This document shows positions 1 to 7,904 of a stretch of DNA of 45,437 bases, piece after piece. The stretch spans positions 1 through 45,437 of the forward strand of contig JAFUVQ010000045.1 in assembly GCA_017477505.1 (NCBI GenBank). Reading direction: 5' to 3'. A model generated the notes under the pieces. The model was not told the DNA's origin and searched no databases. It saw only the letters and a list, made by a program, of their open reading frames with translations. Source of the DNA: Eubacterium sp. GTDB lineage: Bacteria; Bacillota; Clostridia; Lachnospirales; Lachnospiraceae. Within the stretch, counting starts at the first letter, position 1. Each line of letters begins with the position of its first letter. A program made the translations under genes and the position numbers.

Positions 1-90
1 ACAAGCCATTCCGAAAAACAAACACATCAGTTTCAGAAAACAAATTAATTATAGCATAGATTATCATGGTTTCAATGTCACTAGTCAGCA

Positions 91-132
91 AAAAAAGACA
101 TATCGTAGCTACTATTACGTAACTACGATATG
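91..132 (-). terminator. Rho-independent terminator of the helicase gene
   Basis: Inverted repeat CATATCGTAG (99-108) and CTACGATATG (123-132) with a 14-nt loop. On the minus strand the stem is followed by TCTTTTTTTG, a proper U-tract. It lies about 55 bp after the helicase stop codon and closes the AlbA_2-helicase unit. Confidence 0.85.
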
Positions 133-185
133 CCATATTTCCTTATATTTTTATGCTATAGGATGTCGTAAATGGTAAAAATTTC

Positions 186-3100
186 TTACCCATTAACTAT
201 ATACTGATATATATCCTCTCTCACCGGTGTGTCCAGCTTCCACTCTATCTCCACGGCAGTCTTATCAGTATTGGCCATAATGAATTCATTCGTATTGCCC
301 GTAGCTGTCATTCTGCCAAGATAATAGAACTCCTTGGAGATTTTATTATCTTTGTTCTTTCTCACGAAAAGTTCAACATCTATGCCGCGTTCCTTTGCAT
401 GAAGGAAGTTCTGTACATCTTCTGATTCAACTGTTCTGCTCTGCTTTGATATAGCAATGAGTGAGCTGCGGGATGTGAAATAATCTTCGTACTTTATGGT
501 ATCCTGGATGTCATCACTTTTATCATAGTTGATGAAGACAGGAAATGTCTTAGTAGTCTTATCATACTTATAACCACCGATATTGAGTGGTACTTCATTA
601 TGCTCCCAATTAAGAAGTCGACATGCATCCTCATAAGTATACTTTTGATACAGCACTAGCTCTGTATCCTGGTAGGTCTTTGAATAATCACGCTCGTATC
701 TGTATCTTCCGAATTCAAGAAGTTCTTTCACAATATCGTAGAACTCTTTGTTATGAATCATTTTCTGCAGAGGCTTGCTTATCTCGAAGTCACCATCCTG
801 GCTCTTCTCGATAAATATGCAGTCCTCGTAGGTCTTCTTTCCAGAACCGGATGGGAACTCATTTGTAAGTACATTTACAACACTCTTCACAACTTTGTCC
901 GGGCAGTCCTTGTTGTAATTCTCCTTCAACGAAGTCTTCATCCCCTTAACCAGCGCATCATTATAAATCAGCATGCGAGATAACATTTCCAGTTCATGTA
1001 TACGCTTTCCACTTACGAGCTTCTTGGAAATGAATTCGACTATCTTCTCTTCATTTGCAGAAAGCCTTACCTTATAATCCTTCTCATACTTCACAAGGAA
1101 CTTGTAGTATGAACCAAGGGAATTATTATCGAATATGCGAAGCACATCCATTTCGCCATATCTGTCGAAATCCATCAGGTTTGGAATGCGCCCCAGCTTG
1201 TATTTCAGATTCTTGTAGTTTTCTCTGATAAGCTTGATATCACTGAAGTTTGCCGTATCGATTGCAGCGTAAATCTTCTTCTTGGATATCTCATCAAAAT
1301 GAATTGTCGAGATTCCCGGAATAACCTTTTCACCCTCAGTAACATAGCGGCGAATGTTATCCTTATTGTAGGTTCTGTCGCCCGAAAGAGCAATCGGAAT
1401 CATAAAGTTATTCTTATAGTTAGCAATGAAATCCAGAATAACTACGAAGTCCTTATCATCAGCCTTTCTGAGACCACGACCAAGCTGCTGGACAAATACA
1501 ATCGGCGACTCTGTCGGACGGAGCATAACAACCTGATTCACCTCAGGAATATCAACACCCTCATTGAATATATCCACAGTGAAAATGTAATCGAGATAAT
1601 CCCCATGCTTTGTTCCATCTATATCAACCTGAATATCCTTTGTCAGAAGTTCTATCGCAGCTTCTCTTTCTTCCTGACTGTCTGCACCTGTGAGAGCCTT
1701 TGTCTTATATCCCCTATCATTAAATATACCACTTAGAGTTTCTGCTTCCTTCCTGGAACTACAGAAGACAAGCCCCTTAACTCTGTCACCTGAGTAACCA
1801 TAGAAGTTCATTTGCTGAGTGATATAATCCACTCTCTTGTCAGATACAAGGAACCTGAAGTTTTCCATTTCAGTTTTCTCATCGATTACTACACCGTCTA
1901 ATTCCATATCTGTTATACCGAAGTAATGGAATGGACAGAGGAGATTTTCCTCCATAGCCTGCTGGAGTCTAATCTCAAGAGCAATATTGTGATCAAATGT
2001 CGCGAATACATCAAAGTCATCTGTACGTTCAGGAGATGCAGTCATACCAAGCCAGAACTCCGGCTCAAAATAATCCATAATCTTCTGATAGCTTGAAGCT
2101 CCTGTTCTATGGGCTTCATCTATTACGATAGTTTTAAAACAGTCCTTCGGAAACTGATTCATCACTTCTTCCTTTGACATCATTTGCATAGTTGCAAAGA
2201 GGATATCTGCATCAGTATCCTTACTGTTGCCGGAAAGAAGGCCATATTTCTTACTTCGACCAAATACATTTTTATATGACTTCATCGCCTGCTTTGCAAT
2301 CTGCTCACGGTGGACAATGAAAAGAATGCGGTTAGATTCCGTAGAATTATCCTTGAAACCACTCTTCACATTACCATCATTATCACCCATAGCATCACGG
2401 AGTCCGAAGGCAGATGCGTACGTTTTGCCCGTCCCGGTTGCAGATATAAGTAGTGCTTTATTTTCCCCCTGCTCTCTTATCTTTTTTAGATTATTTATAA
2501 AATCCACCTGCATTGAATTTGGTGAGAGTCTATATTGTTCCAGTGAAACAACAGGACTTGCCTCAGCAGCGAGTTTTCTCTGTTTCTTTATCGTCTGATA
2601 TTTAGTTCTATATTCTTCAATGAAATCCTCATACTTACTTGTATGATTCTTATCATCCCACAGCGCATCAAAAGCAGACTGGATGTTCTTATACATTTCA
2701 CCTTCAGCAGTTGATACCATTTTTGTATTCCACTCTTTATTTACAGAAAGAGCTTTGCCGGTCATGTTGGAACTACCTATGATGAATGTATAGGTCTCGT
2801 CACGCTTAAAGATATAGCCTTTTGTATGGAATCCGATTCTTTCAGTGTCAGGTGTTGGAGTTGTCCCATCTTCTAAAACTGCACTCTCACCACCTGTATA
2901 TTCTCCATCGGATATTCCTGATAGCACTGCATCCTCATGGTACATACGAAGCTCTATATTCCTAAACGCTGCAAGCTTATCGAGAGCTTTAGGGTCGGTG
3001 AACATGTTGTAGTCTGTTGTAAGGACCTTTCCTGAAACACCTCGCTCTTCCAACTCTTTAAATGTAAGCAACAGAGGTTCTATTCCTCCAAGCGTTATAA

Positions 3101-3281
3101 AAGCAACACTAAAAGTAAAGGAGTCACATCTCTTTAGTTCTTCCTCTATAGATGTGAGTACCTTCACTCCCTTTGTATGATCATTTGATATAAAATCCGG
3201 TTTATATGCGGCACTGGATTTATTGGTTGAATCAATAAATGCAGTGGTTGAACCGGATATGATTTTTTCTTTATAATTCAT
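186..3281 (-). CDS. PLD-nuclease/DEAH superfamily II helicase with DUF3427-like C-terminus
   Basis: A 1031-aa protein combining a phospholipase-D-type nuclease module with an SF2 helicase. The N-terminal ~240 residues are PLD-like, with one HxK motif (HTK, about 152-154) and GSSN downstream; a single half-motif implies dimerisation for catalysis. The helicase follows: Walker A SATGTGKT (about 280-287), DEAH (388-391), TASP (about 414) and QLGRGLRK (about 599-606). The C-terminus ends in YYLGRMTA-type sequence typical of DUF3427. I chose the ATG at 3281, not 3299, because GAAAGG lies 6 nt before it while the outer ATG has no ribosome binding site. It sits 112 bp after the AlbA_2 gene with no terminator between, so the two are probably cotranscribed. 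Proteins of this build are often found in defence islands; that role is inferred here. Two broken copies lie nearby. Confidence 0.9.
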   Translation of the reverse strand: MNYKEKIISGSTTAFIDSTNKSSAAYKPDFISNDHTKGVKVLTSIEEELKRCDSFTFSVAFITLGGIEPLLLTFKELEERGVSGKVLTTDYNMFTDPKALDKLAAFRNIELRMYHEDAVLSGISDGEYTGGESAVLEDGTTPTPDTERIGFHTKGYIFKRDETYTFIIGSSNMTGKALSVNKEWNTKMVSTAEGEMYKNIQSAFDALWDDKNHTSKYEDFIEEYRTKYQTIKKQRKLAAEASPVVSLEQYRLSPNSMQVDFINNLKKIREQGENKALLISATGTGKTYASAFGLRDAMGDNDGNVKSGFKDNSTESNRILFIVHREQIAKQAMKSYKNVFGRSKKYGLLSGNSKDTDADILFATMQMMSKEEVMNQFPKDCFKTIVIDEAHRTGASSYQKIMDYFEPEFWLGMTASPERTDDFDVFATFDHNIALEIRLQQAMEENLLCPFHYFGITDMELDGVVIDEKTEMENFRFLVSDKRVDYITQQMNFYGYSGDRVKGLVFCSSRKEAETLSGIFNDRGYKTKALTGADSQEEREAAIELLTKDIQVDIDGTKHGDYLDYIFTVDIFNEGVDIPEVNQVVMLRPTESPIVFVQQLGRGLRKADDKDFVVILDFIANYKNNFMIPIALSGDRTYNKDNIRRYVTEGEKVIPGISTIHFDEISKKKIYAAIDTANFSDIKLIRENYKNLKYKLGRIPNLMDFDRYGEMDVLRIFDNNSLGSYYKFLVKYEKDYKVRLSANEEKIVEFISKKLVSGKRIHELEMLSRMLIYNDALVKGMKTSLKENYNKDCPDKVVKSVVNVLTNEFPSGSGKKTYEDCIFIEKSQDGDFEISKPLQKMIHNKEFYDIVKELLEFGRYRYERDYSKTYQDTELVLYQKYTYEDACRLLNWEHNEVPLNIGGYKYDKTTKTFPVFINYDKSDDIQDTIKYEDYFTSRSSLIAISKQSRTVESEDVQNFLHAKERGIDVELFVRKNKDNKISKEFYYLGRMTATGNTNEFIMANTDKTAVEIEWKLDTPVREDIYQYIVNG

Positions 3282-3393
3282 TTTTAGCCTTTCAATCATC
3301 TAACTATATAGATAATATCTTTTAAACTCTATCTTTTAATTTATAACTGAACTCATCCAAGTCTCAAATGCTATAGCCTCGTTATTCTTCCGT

Positions 3394-4887
3394 CTATATT
3401 CTTCTTAATTTATTATCAGATGCATTTCTATTTTCAGAAGTATACTCAATTTTGTCCAATTCGATTAAGTCTTCTATACACTCTGAAAATGTTTTAGAAA
3501 TGTTTCCCGAATAACCCAAAGATCTATATAATTCGGTTGCTGATAACTCTTCTTCATCAAGCATCTGGATGATTAATTTTTTAATTTCATCTCTAGATCG
3601 TCTACGTTTAGGAATCATTGTAGCCGGCATCGTTTTTTCGGTAAATGCATCATGAATAGGAACTATCACAGAAAAATATGATCGTTCTTCATCTGTTAGT
3701 AATTGGGGTAATGGGGATCCATTCTCTTTTATTGCTTTTATTGCAGTAGGAATACCAGTATTTCTTCCCTCAATCAAATGAAGCTCTTTTAAAAAATCCC
3801 CTATGCGCCTATTACGATATCGTCTGGTTCTCATCTGATATGTTTTTATACCTTCATCTGAAATTGATCTATCCGGTCCCGGAACACTCGTAATTTCTAT
3901 CTTGTCTCTTTCTACTCTAATAGTTATTGGCTCATATTCCTGATAAGATCTATGATAAACCGCGTTAGAAACAAATTCTTCCAATGCCTCATAACTATAA
4001 TTTTTTACCCTAACCGCTTCTGCCTGACCAGGAATTTTATATACCTTTTCTGCAATAATATTGTTTTTCAAATAATTCATCGCATCACGAAGCTGCTCAT
4101 CAATTGGTCCTCCAAAAACACGTTCTTCCATACCTTGCCCAGTTTCATCAGGGATATTTACAATTTCAATTCTGCTATATGGAAAGAATTTCTCTGGATT
4201 ATCATTAAAGAATAATAAACCTACATTTAGAGGTTTAAAATACTCCTTAGGACCATCAGCTATTCTTAAATCCGCAGTAATATCTTCCATACTCTTATTT
4301 TCAAGATTTTCTAAAAGTGCACTTCCAACATTTTGAAGATAATTTCTAACAAGAGGATATTTTATATCTTTTAATTCTGCTTTTATATTAATTCGATCAT
4401 CAAATGGAATATTATGTGATAATTCTAATAACTCTTTTACATCCAAATCCGTTGCCTCAATAGTACTTGCCATTTTTCGAATGTAATATATCTTCTCGCT
4501 ATTTTTGCTTGATGGCTTTTTCGGACACTGATAGGGGCGTTCATATCCTCCCGGACACCATACTAATAAAACCCACTTACCATCAACCCTTACAGGCTGA
4601 GTCTCCGGTAAGTATGACGGCTTAAGAAATTTGCAATATTGAAGGAGCTCCTTTTGAATATGATCTATTTCCTTTTCTTCAATTCCGCTTACTGGTCGAA
4701 TAACTCTTCCGTCTTTCTCCTTTGCTCCTATCACAAGATAACCACCACCCCAATTATCTATATCATTTGCGAATGCACTAATCGTTTTTAATGTGGTGTC
4801 AGGATTCCACCCTTCCTTGAATTCAATTCTTGCCCACTCAACGATATTGTCATTAAGTAATTTCTCTATTGTAATCGGAATTGCCAT
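3394..4887 (-). CDS. AlbA_2 (Schlafen-type) DNA-binding/ATP-binding regulator-like protein
   Basis: A 497-aa protein. The N-terminal ~120 residues match the AlbA_2/Schlafen fold (IEFKEGW, then GGGYLVIGAKE). The middle and C-terminal part carries a HATPase_c_4-like region (NAVYHRSYQEYEPITI, RRIGDFLKELHLIEGRNTGIP), and the last ~70 residues look like a winged helix-turn-helix (EEELSATELYRSLGYSG). The family is usually annotated as ATP-binding or RecG-like transcriptional regulator; enzymatic activity is uncertain. The start at 4887 is preferred because AAGGAG lies about 9 nt upstream; an earlier in-frame ATG at 4908 is less likely. The promoter just upstream is overlaid by a 49-bp palindrome, so autoregulation is likely. 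It is followed by the helicase gene, suggesting a two-gene module. Confidence 0.85.
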   Translation of the reverse strand: MAIPITIEKLLNDNIVEWARIEFKEGWNPDTTLKTISAFANDIDNWGGGYLVIGAKEKDGRVIRPVSGIEEKEIDHIQKELLQYCKFLKPSYLPETQPVRVDGKWVLLVWCPGGYERPYQCPKKPSSKNSEKIYYIRKMASTIEATDLDVKELLELSHNIPFDDRINIKAELKDIKYPLVRNYLQNVGSALLENLENKSMEDITADLRIADGPKEYFKPLNVGLLFFNDNPEKFFPYSRIEIVNIPDETGQGMEERVFGGPIDEQLRDAMNYLKNNIIAEKVYKIPGQAEAVRVKNYSYEALEEFVSNAVYHRSYQEYEPITIRVERDKIEITSVPGPDRSISDEGIKTYQMRTRRYRNRRIGDFLKELHLIEGRNTGIPTAIKAIKENGSPLPQLLTDEERSYFSVIVPIHDAFTEKTMPATMIPKRRRSRDEIKKLIIQMLDEEELSATELYRSLGYSGNISKTFSECIEDLIELDKIEYTSENRNASDNKLRRI

Positions 4888-4911
4888 ACATTTTATCTCC
4901 TTCCTCATAAA

Positions 4912-4963
4912 ACTCACGACCAACTCACGACTTAATTATAATCGTGAGTTGGTCGTGAGTCAA
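4912..4963 (-). promoter_or_regulatory. Promoter and compound palindromic operator of the AlbA_2 gene
   Basis: Perfect 19-bp arms, ACTCACGACCAACTCACGA (4912-4930) and its reverse complement (4942-4960), around an 11-bp AT centre. Each arm has two ACTCACGA octamers 11 bp apart, so four copies lie in 49 bp. On the minus strand a promoter fits exactly: TTGACT (4958-4963), 17-bp spacer, TATAAT (4935-4940). One arm fills the spacer and the other covers the expected start of transcription. That is the layout of a repressor site; the repressor is unproven, but the HTH protein encoded just downstream is the obvious candidate. Confidence 0.85.
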
Positions 4964-4997
4964 CATTAAGCAACCGCGCTTCTATCCAAAAATCTTT

Positions 4998-5030
4998 AAA
5001 CCAGACCTACCATAGTTGTAGATCTGGTTT
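4998..5030 (-). terminator. Stem-loop, possible weak terminator
   Basis: Inverted repeat AAACCAGACCTAC (4998-5010) and GTAGATCTGGTTT (5018-5030), 13-bp arms with one wobble and a 7-nt loop. On the minus strand the stem is followed by TTTAAAGATTTTT. It separates the truncated helicase from the AlbA_2 promoter. The right arm (TTGTAGATCTGG) reappears at the edge of the remnant near 9540, so this could instead be part of the duplicated unit. Confidence 0.5.
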
Positions 5031-5101
5031 CATTACCTCCTGTATTATTTTGCTATGATTATCAGGCCTATCTATATAACAATAATTGAAGAAAATACCC
5101 C

Positions 5102-5197
5102 TTAAAAATCAAAAAAACGCTTTTTTGAAAAAGGACAAAGTCTGGGAGTGCCCTATTTATAAGATCTCCGCGACTTTGTCCCTATTATGACATATTA
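5102..5197. repeat. ~97-bp repeat, copy A, abutting a truncated helicase
   Basis: Nearly identical to 9159-9255 (six substitutions and a 1-nt indel by eye). It contains two inverted repeats: TCAAAAAA/TTTTTTGA around a short ACGC loop, and GGACAAAGTC (5133-5142) with GACTTTGTCC (5172-5181). The element starts exactly after the GCAACTGGG of the helicase Walker A codons and supplies the TAA stop. Hairpins near both ends and no visible target duplication suggest a small non-autonomous mobile element, but no transposase or known family is recognised. Confidence 0.75.
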
Positions 5198-6007
5198 CCC
5201 AGTTGCTGAGACCAGGAGTGCTTTAGTCTCACCACGCTCTATCAGAGCCCTTAAATTATTGATAAAGCCCACCTGCATTGAGTTTGGAGCCAATTTATAC
5301 TGTTCAAAAGATACAACTTGACCGTTTTTCTCGCCACCGTTATATGTCATATCAGGGACAAGGTTTTGAAGAGCTATCTTCTTCTGCCTCTTGATAGTTT
5401 CATATCTTATACGATATTCGTCTATAAATTCATCATAAGACTTTGTATGATTCATATCACTCCAAAGCTTGTTAAACTCTGCAGTGATATTCTTATACAT
5501 TTCACCCTCTTCGGTAGAAACAAGTTTTGTATTCCATTCTTTGTTAACAGCCAGAGCTCTATCGGTCATATTTGCACTGCCGATAATAAATGTATAAGTC
5601 TCGTCTTTTTTGAAGATATATCCTTTTGTATGAAATCCTATATTTTCTCCGCCCTGCACCTGATACATTCTAAGTTCTATATTTTTGAAGCCAGCAAGCT
5701 TATCAAGTGCCTTCGGATCTGTGAAACTATTGTAGTCAGTTGTCAAGATTCGTCCCGGAATCCCTTTTCTTTCTAACTCCTGAAGTGTCTGAAGCATTGG
5801 CGTAATGCCTCCAAGAGTTATGAAAGCAACACTAAAAGTAAAGGAGTCACATCTTCGAAGCTCATCTTCTATTGATGTAAGCACCTTTACTCCATTTGTA
5901 TGATCGTTTGATATAAATTCCGGTTTATAGGCAGAACTGGATTTATTTGTAGAATCGATGAATGCAGTCGTTGCACCGGATTTGATTTTTTCGATATGAC
6001 TGTTCAT
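5195..6007 (-). pseudogene. Truncated PLD/helicase paralogue (N-terminal part only)
   Basis: An open frame of 270 aa from the ATG at 6007 (a TTG at 6013 is also possible; GAGG lies upstream of both). It aligns end to end with the first ~285 residues of the intact helicase, sharing blocks such as TTAFIDSTNKSS, FTFSVAFITLGGI and GFHTKGYIFK. It lacks the ~20-residue insertion before the HTK motif. The reading stops right after SATG of Walker A, where the ~97-bp repeat begins, so the whole helicase part is missing. The PLD module is intact, so a stand-alone nuclease-like product cannot be excluded, but a decaying duplicate is the simpler reading. Confidence 0.8.
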
Positions 6008-6077
6008 ATACAAGATTTCCTCGTCCGTTTTTTCATATGTTTACAATATACCACATATTCAATCATCACAAAAGAAA

Positions 6078-6103
6078 AGAACAGCCATATTTCAGACTGT
6101 TCT
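6078..6103 (-). terminator. Terminator after the immunity-like gene cluster
   Basis: AGAACAG (6078-6084) and CTGTTCT (6097-6103) form a short stem. On the minus strand it is followed by TTTTCTTTTG. It lies 14 bp after the stop of the gene at 6118-6660. Confidence 0.65.
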
Positions 6104-6117
6104 AAACTATTAAATAA

Positions 6118-6660
6118 TTAAAACCAATGCTTCGCATATTCTTTTAAGAATGAATCTACAACTTCATAGAACACATGTTTATCAACTGAGTCTCCACCTA
6201 AATCACATTTATATGTAATATACTCTTCCATATCACGATTATTCCATGATATTTCTACTCTATCATCTGCAGCCTGGAAATATACATCTGCCAGAATGCC
6301 ACCCGATGAAGCTGGATGCCATCTATGTCTTAAACACCACTCATCAAGGGTATCATAAATTCTATCAAATTCTTCATCATCATCTGAATCGAACTCTCTA
6401 GCATTATCATCTTTTTCAGAAGCATACCGTCCTTCTACTTCGACAGGATAAGGATCATCATTCATATTATCAACAAATGTTCTTAGCCACTCTGCAATTT
6501 CGTCAAGATTCCAGCATGTAGTGCAAGTTTCACCATTTCTATCAAATTCTAGAATGTTCTCGCCATTAACATACATAGCGAGCTCTGTATAACGCTCATC
6601 ATCTATGAAATCGTATTCTATTGCGAAGCTATTCTTATCGCCGATACATGTTTTTTCCAT
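6118..6660 (-). CDS. Acidic protein of unknown function, immunity-like
   Basis: A 180-aa, strongly acidic, cytoplasmic-looking protein with no signal peptide or membrane segment. It has a D/E-rich stretch (about residues 90-105) and ends in an aromatic-rich segment (YAKHWF). I do not recognise the family. Its size and acidity, and its place last in a three-gene set with a CPCC protein, recall orphan immunity proteins of polymorphic toxin systems; that is inference. The ATG at 6660 is chosen because GGCGGAAAG precedes it; the upstream in-frame start is a TTG at 6714 without a ribosome binding site. The gap to the CPCC gene is 44 bp and the set shares the terminator at 6078-6103. Confidence 0.7.
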   Translation of the reverse strand: MEKTCIGDKNSFAIEYDFIDDERYTELAMYVNGENILEFDRNGETCTTCWNLDEIAEWLRTFVDNMNDDPYPVEVEGRYASEKDDNAREFDSDDDEEFDRIYDTLDEWCLRHRWHPASSGGILADVYFQAADDRVEISWNNRDMEEYITYKCDLGGDSVDKHVFYEVVDSFLKEYAKHWF

Positions 6661-6704
6661 AAACTTTCCGCCTACTCTATTATATGATTGATTATAGCTA
6701 TAAC

Positions 6705-6929
6705 TTATTGGCAATTATTAACCCATTTATAGCTTGGATTCATCTTTCGCTTATTCATAAAGTCCTGCCTGTGTTCAGATAAAGATAATTTATTTGCTCC
6801 ACCACTAAAGCCTTCATCATCATTTTGGACTTCATCATCTTCCCAACCACAAATCAGACAAATGTCATGTAATGATTCTATTTTACCTTCGCCACAACAA
6901 GGACAACTGTAAGGATATTTATTTACCAT
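6705..6929 (-). CDS. CPCC-type cysteine-rich small protein
   Basis: A 74-aa protein with CPCCGEG near the N-terminus (YPYSCPCC) and CLICGWEDDEVQ about 15 residues later. The four main cysteines suggest a zinc-ribbon-like fold. The pattern matches the cysteine-rich CPCC domain found in many small bacterial proteins near toxin-immunity loci; biochemical function is unknown. The start at 6929 gives an 11-bp overlap with the upstream gene, typical of translational coupling. An alternative ATG at 6944 would add five residues. Confidence 0.75.
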   Translation of the reverse strand: MVNKYPYSCPCCGEGKIESLHDICLICGWEDDEVQNDDEGFSGGANKLSLSEHRQDFMNKRKMNPSYKWVNNCQ

Positions 6930-7242
6930 GCTTTCTTCTAACATTTTCCCAATACACCTCCCCATTCTCTGGAATAAAATATGTAATAATCACGCCGTTT
7001 TTTGAAACTATCACAAATTCATAAGTTTCATAGCTAAACTTATAGGTACTTCCATTTTTATCAACAAAACTGTCATGCGTAATATTGTTCACGTCATTTG
7101 CAAACAAGATAGCCATTTCTTCATAAATGGGATATTCCTCCCCATCCGTGAAGTGAGCCCCCTCAATCAAAAATGCTTTAAAAGTATCTTCCACTTTTTT
7201 TCGTTTTTGTTTTGGAGGCGTAACAAAATACAGTTGGCTCAT
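6919..7242 (-). CDS. Small protein of unknown function
   Basis: A 107-aa protein starting MSQLYFVTPPKQKRKK and ending in basic ENVRRKHGK. It is beta-rich and hydrophobic in the middle (YEFVIVSKNGVIITYF) but has no clear membrane helix or signal peptide. No family recognised. A strong GGAGG lies 8 nt before the ATG. It is first in the three-gene minus-strand set and overlaps the CPCC gene. Transcription must start in the 7243-7394 intergenic, which also holds a strong promoter on the opposite strand. Confidence 0.65.
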   Translation of the reverse strand: MSQLYFVTPPKQKRKKVEDTFKAFLIEGAHFTDGEEYPIYEEMAILFANDVNNITHDSFVDKNGSTYKFSYETYEFVIVSKNGVIITYFIPENGEVYWENVRRKHGK

Positions 7243-7269
7243 TATTTCGCCCTCCGATAAAATATTTTT

Positions 7270-7298
7270 TTGACATTTTCACCGAAGGTTCCTATAAT
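7270..7298 (+). promoter_or_regulatory. Perfect consensus sigma-70/A promoter
   Basis: TTGACA (7270-7275), exactly 17 bp, TATAAT (7293-7298) on the plus strand, with T-rich sequence before it. It points away from the minus-strand genes and no open reading frame follows, only the short RNA below. CCGAAGGTTCC (7282-7292) in the spacer is nearly the reverse complement of GGAACTTTCGG (7321-7331), so the -10 lies inside an imperfect inverted repeat. Confidence 0.9.
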
Positions 7299-7304
7299 AG
7301 AAAA

Positions 7305-7382
7305 TACCACTTTTCGAAAGGGAACTTTCGGAGAACAACATCTTGTCAGTTATTGCAGTAATTGACAGGATGTTTTTTATTT
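7305..7382 (+). ncRNA. Predicted ~77-nt small RNA, unknown family
   Basis: The promoter at 7270-7298 would start transcription near 7305. Hairpin 1 is CGAAAG-GGAA-CTTTCG (7315-7330), a 6-bp stem with a GNRA tetraloop. After six to seven unpaired bases, hairpin 2 pairs 7337-7352 (AACATCTTGTCAGTTA) with 7359-7374, 16 continuous pairs including two G-U, around loop TTGCAG. It ends in TTTTATTT (7375-7382), a strong intrinsic terminator. The T-run is only on the plus strand, so this is not the terminator of the minus-strand PIN gene. No ribosome binding site or ORF is present. Target unknown; it lies between an immunity-like gene set and an XRE/PIN pair. Confidence 0.75.
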
Positions 7383-7394
7383 AAAACAATCAAT

Positions 7395-7904
7395 TTAACC
7401 ACGACCTTTCGCTTCTAACATCTTTATTCTCTGTTTTAGTTCATCTTCAGGAAGTCTTCTTTCTTTATGTTCCAAAAATCCTCTGAAACATTTAAGTCCT
7501 TCTTCCTCAGAGATTATATTATTCTTAATCATTTCATCTACCAATCCTATACTTCCCAACACATTAACGCCTTCTTTTTGAGCAGCACTTCGTAGAGGTT
7601 TATCTCCTGTTAAAAGAGGAATTTTTCTATGCTTTGCGATAGATAATGCTATCCGATCATATTTTGAAAGTTTAGGGTATTTGCTTTCCAACATCGGAAC
7701 ATAATAATACTTATCAAAGGACATTTCGGTTTTTTGAAGACCATACTCCAATAATAAATCACATAATTCTGGTGGTGATATTACTTCCTTATCAACAGTT
7801 TCATAATGCATCAAATATACAAACTCCAATTTGAACGGAAGATTTAATCTATCTATCACATAAAAATCTAGCCAGATATTGGTATCGCTACTTATATATT
7901 TCAT
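7395..7904 (-). CDS. PIN-domain ribonuclease-like protein, toxin candidate
   Basis: A 169-aa protein with the acidic pattern of PIN nucleases: D7 (SSDTNIW), E46 (PPELCDLL), D83 (KYDRIALSIAKHRKIP) and D101 (LLTGDKPL). PIN proteins are metal-dependent RNases and often the toxin of VapBC-like pairs. The ATG overlaps the stop of the XRE-ImmA gene by 4 bp (ATGA), with GGAGG 7 nt upstream, so the two are translationally coupled. The ~50 residues after the PIN core are charged and helical. Toxicity is inferred from family and context. Confidence 0.8.
   Translation of the reverse strand: MKYISSDTNIWLDFYVIDRLNLPFKLEFVYLMHYETVDKEVISPPELCDLLLEYGLQKTEMSFDKYYYVPMLESKYPKLSKYDRIALSIAKHRKIPLLTGDKPLRSAAQKEGVNVLGSIGLVDEMIKNNIISEEEGLKCFRGFLEHKERRLPEDELKQRIKMLEAKGRG

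Noticed and set aside
1299-1736. 145-aa plus-strand frame inside the helicase gene
   Set aside because: It lies wholly antisense to conserved helicase motifs and shows no domain or start signal.
7337-7382. Terminator of the minus-strand PIN gene
   Set aside because: The U-tract follows the stem only on the plus strand; on the minus strand the stem is followed by GTTCTCC.
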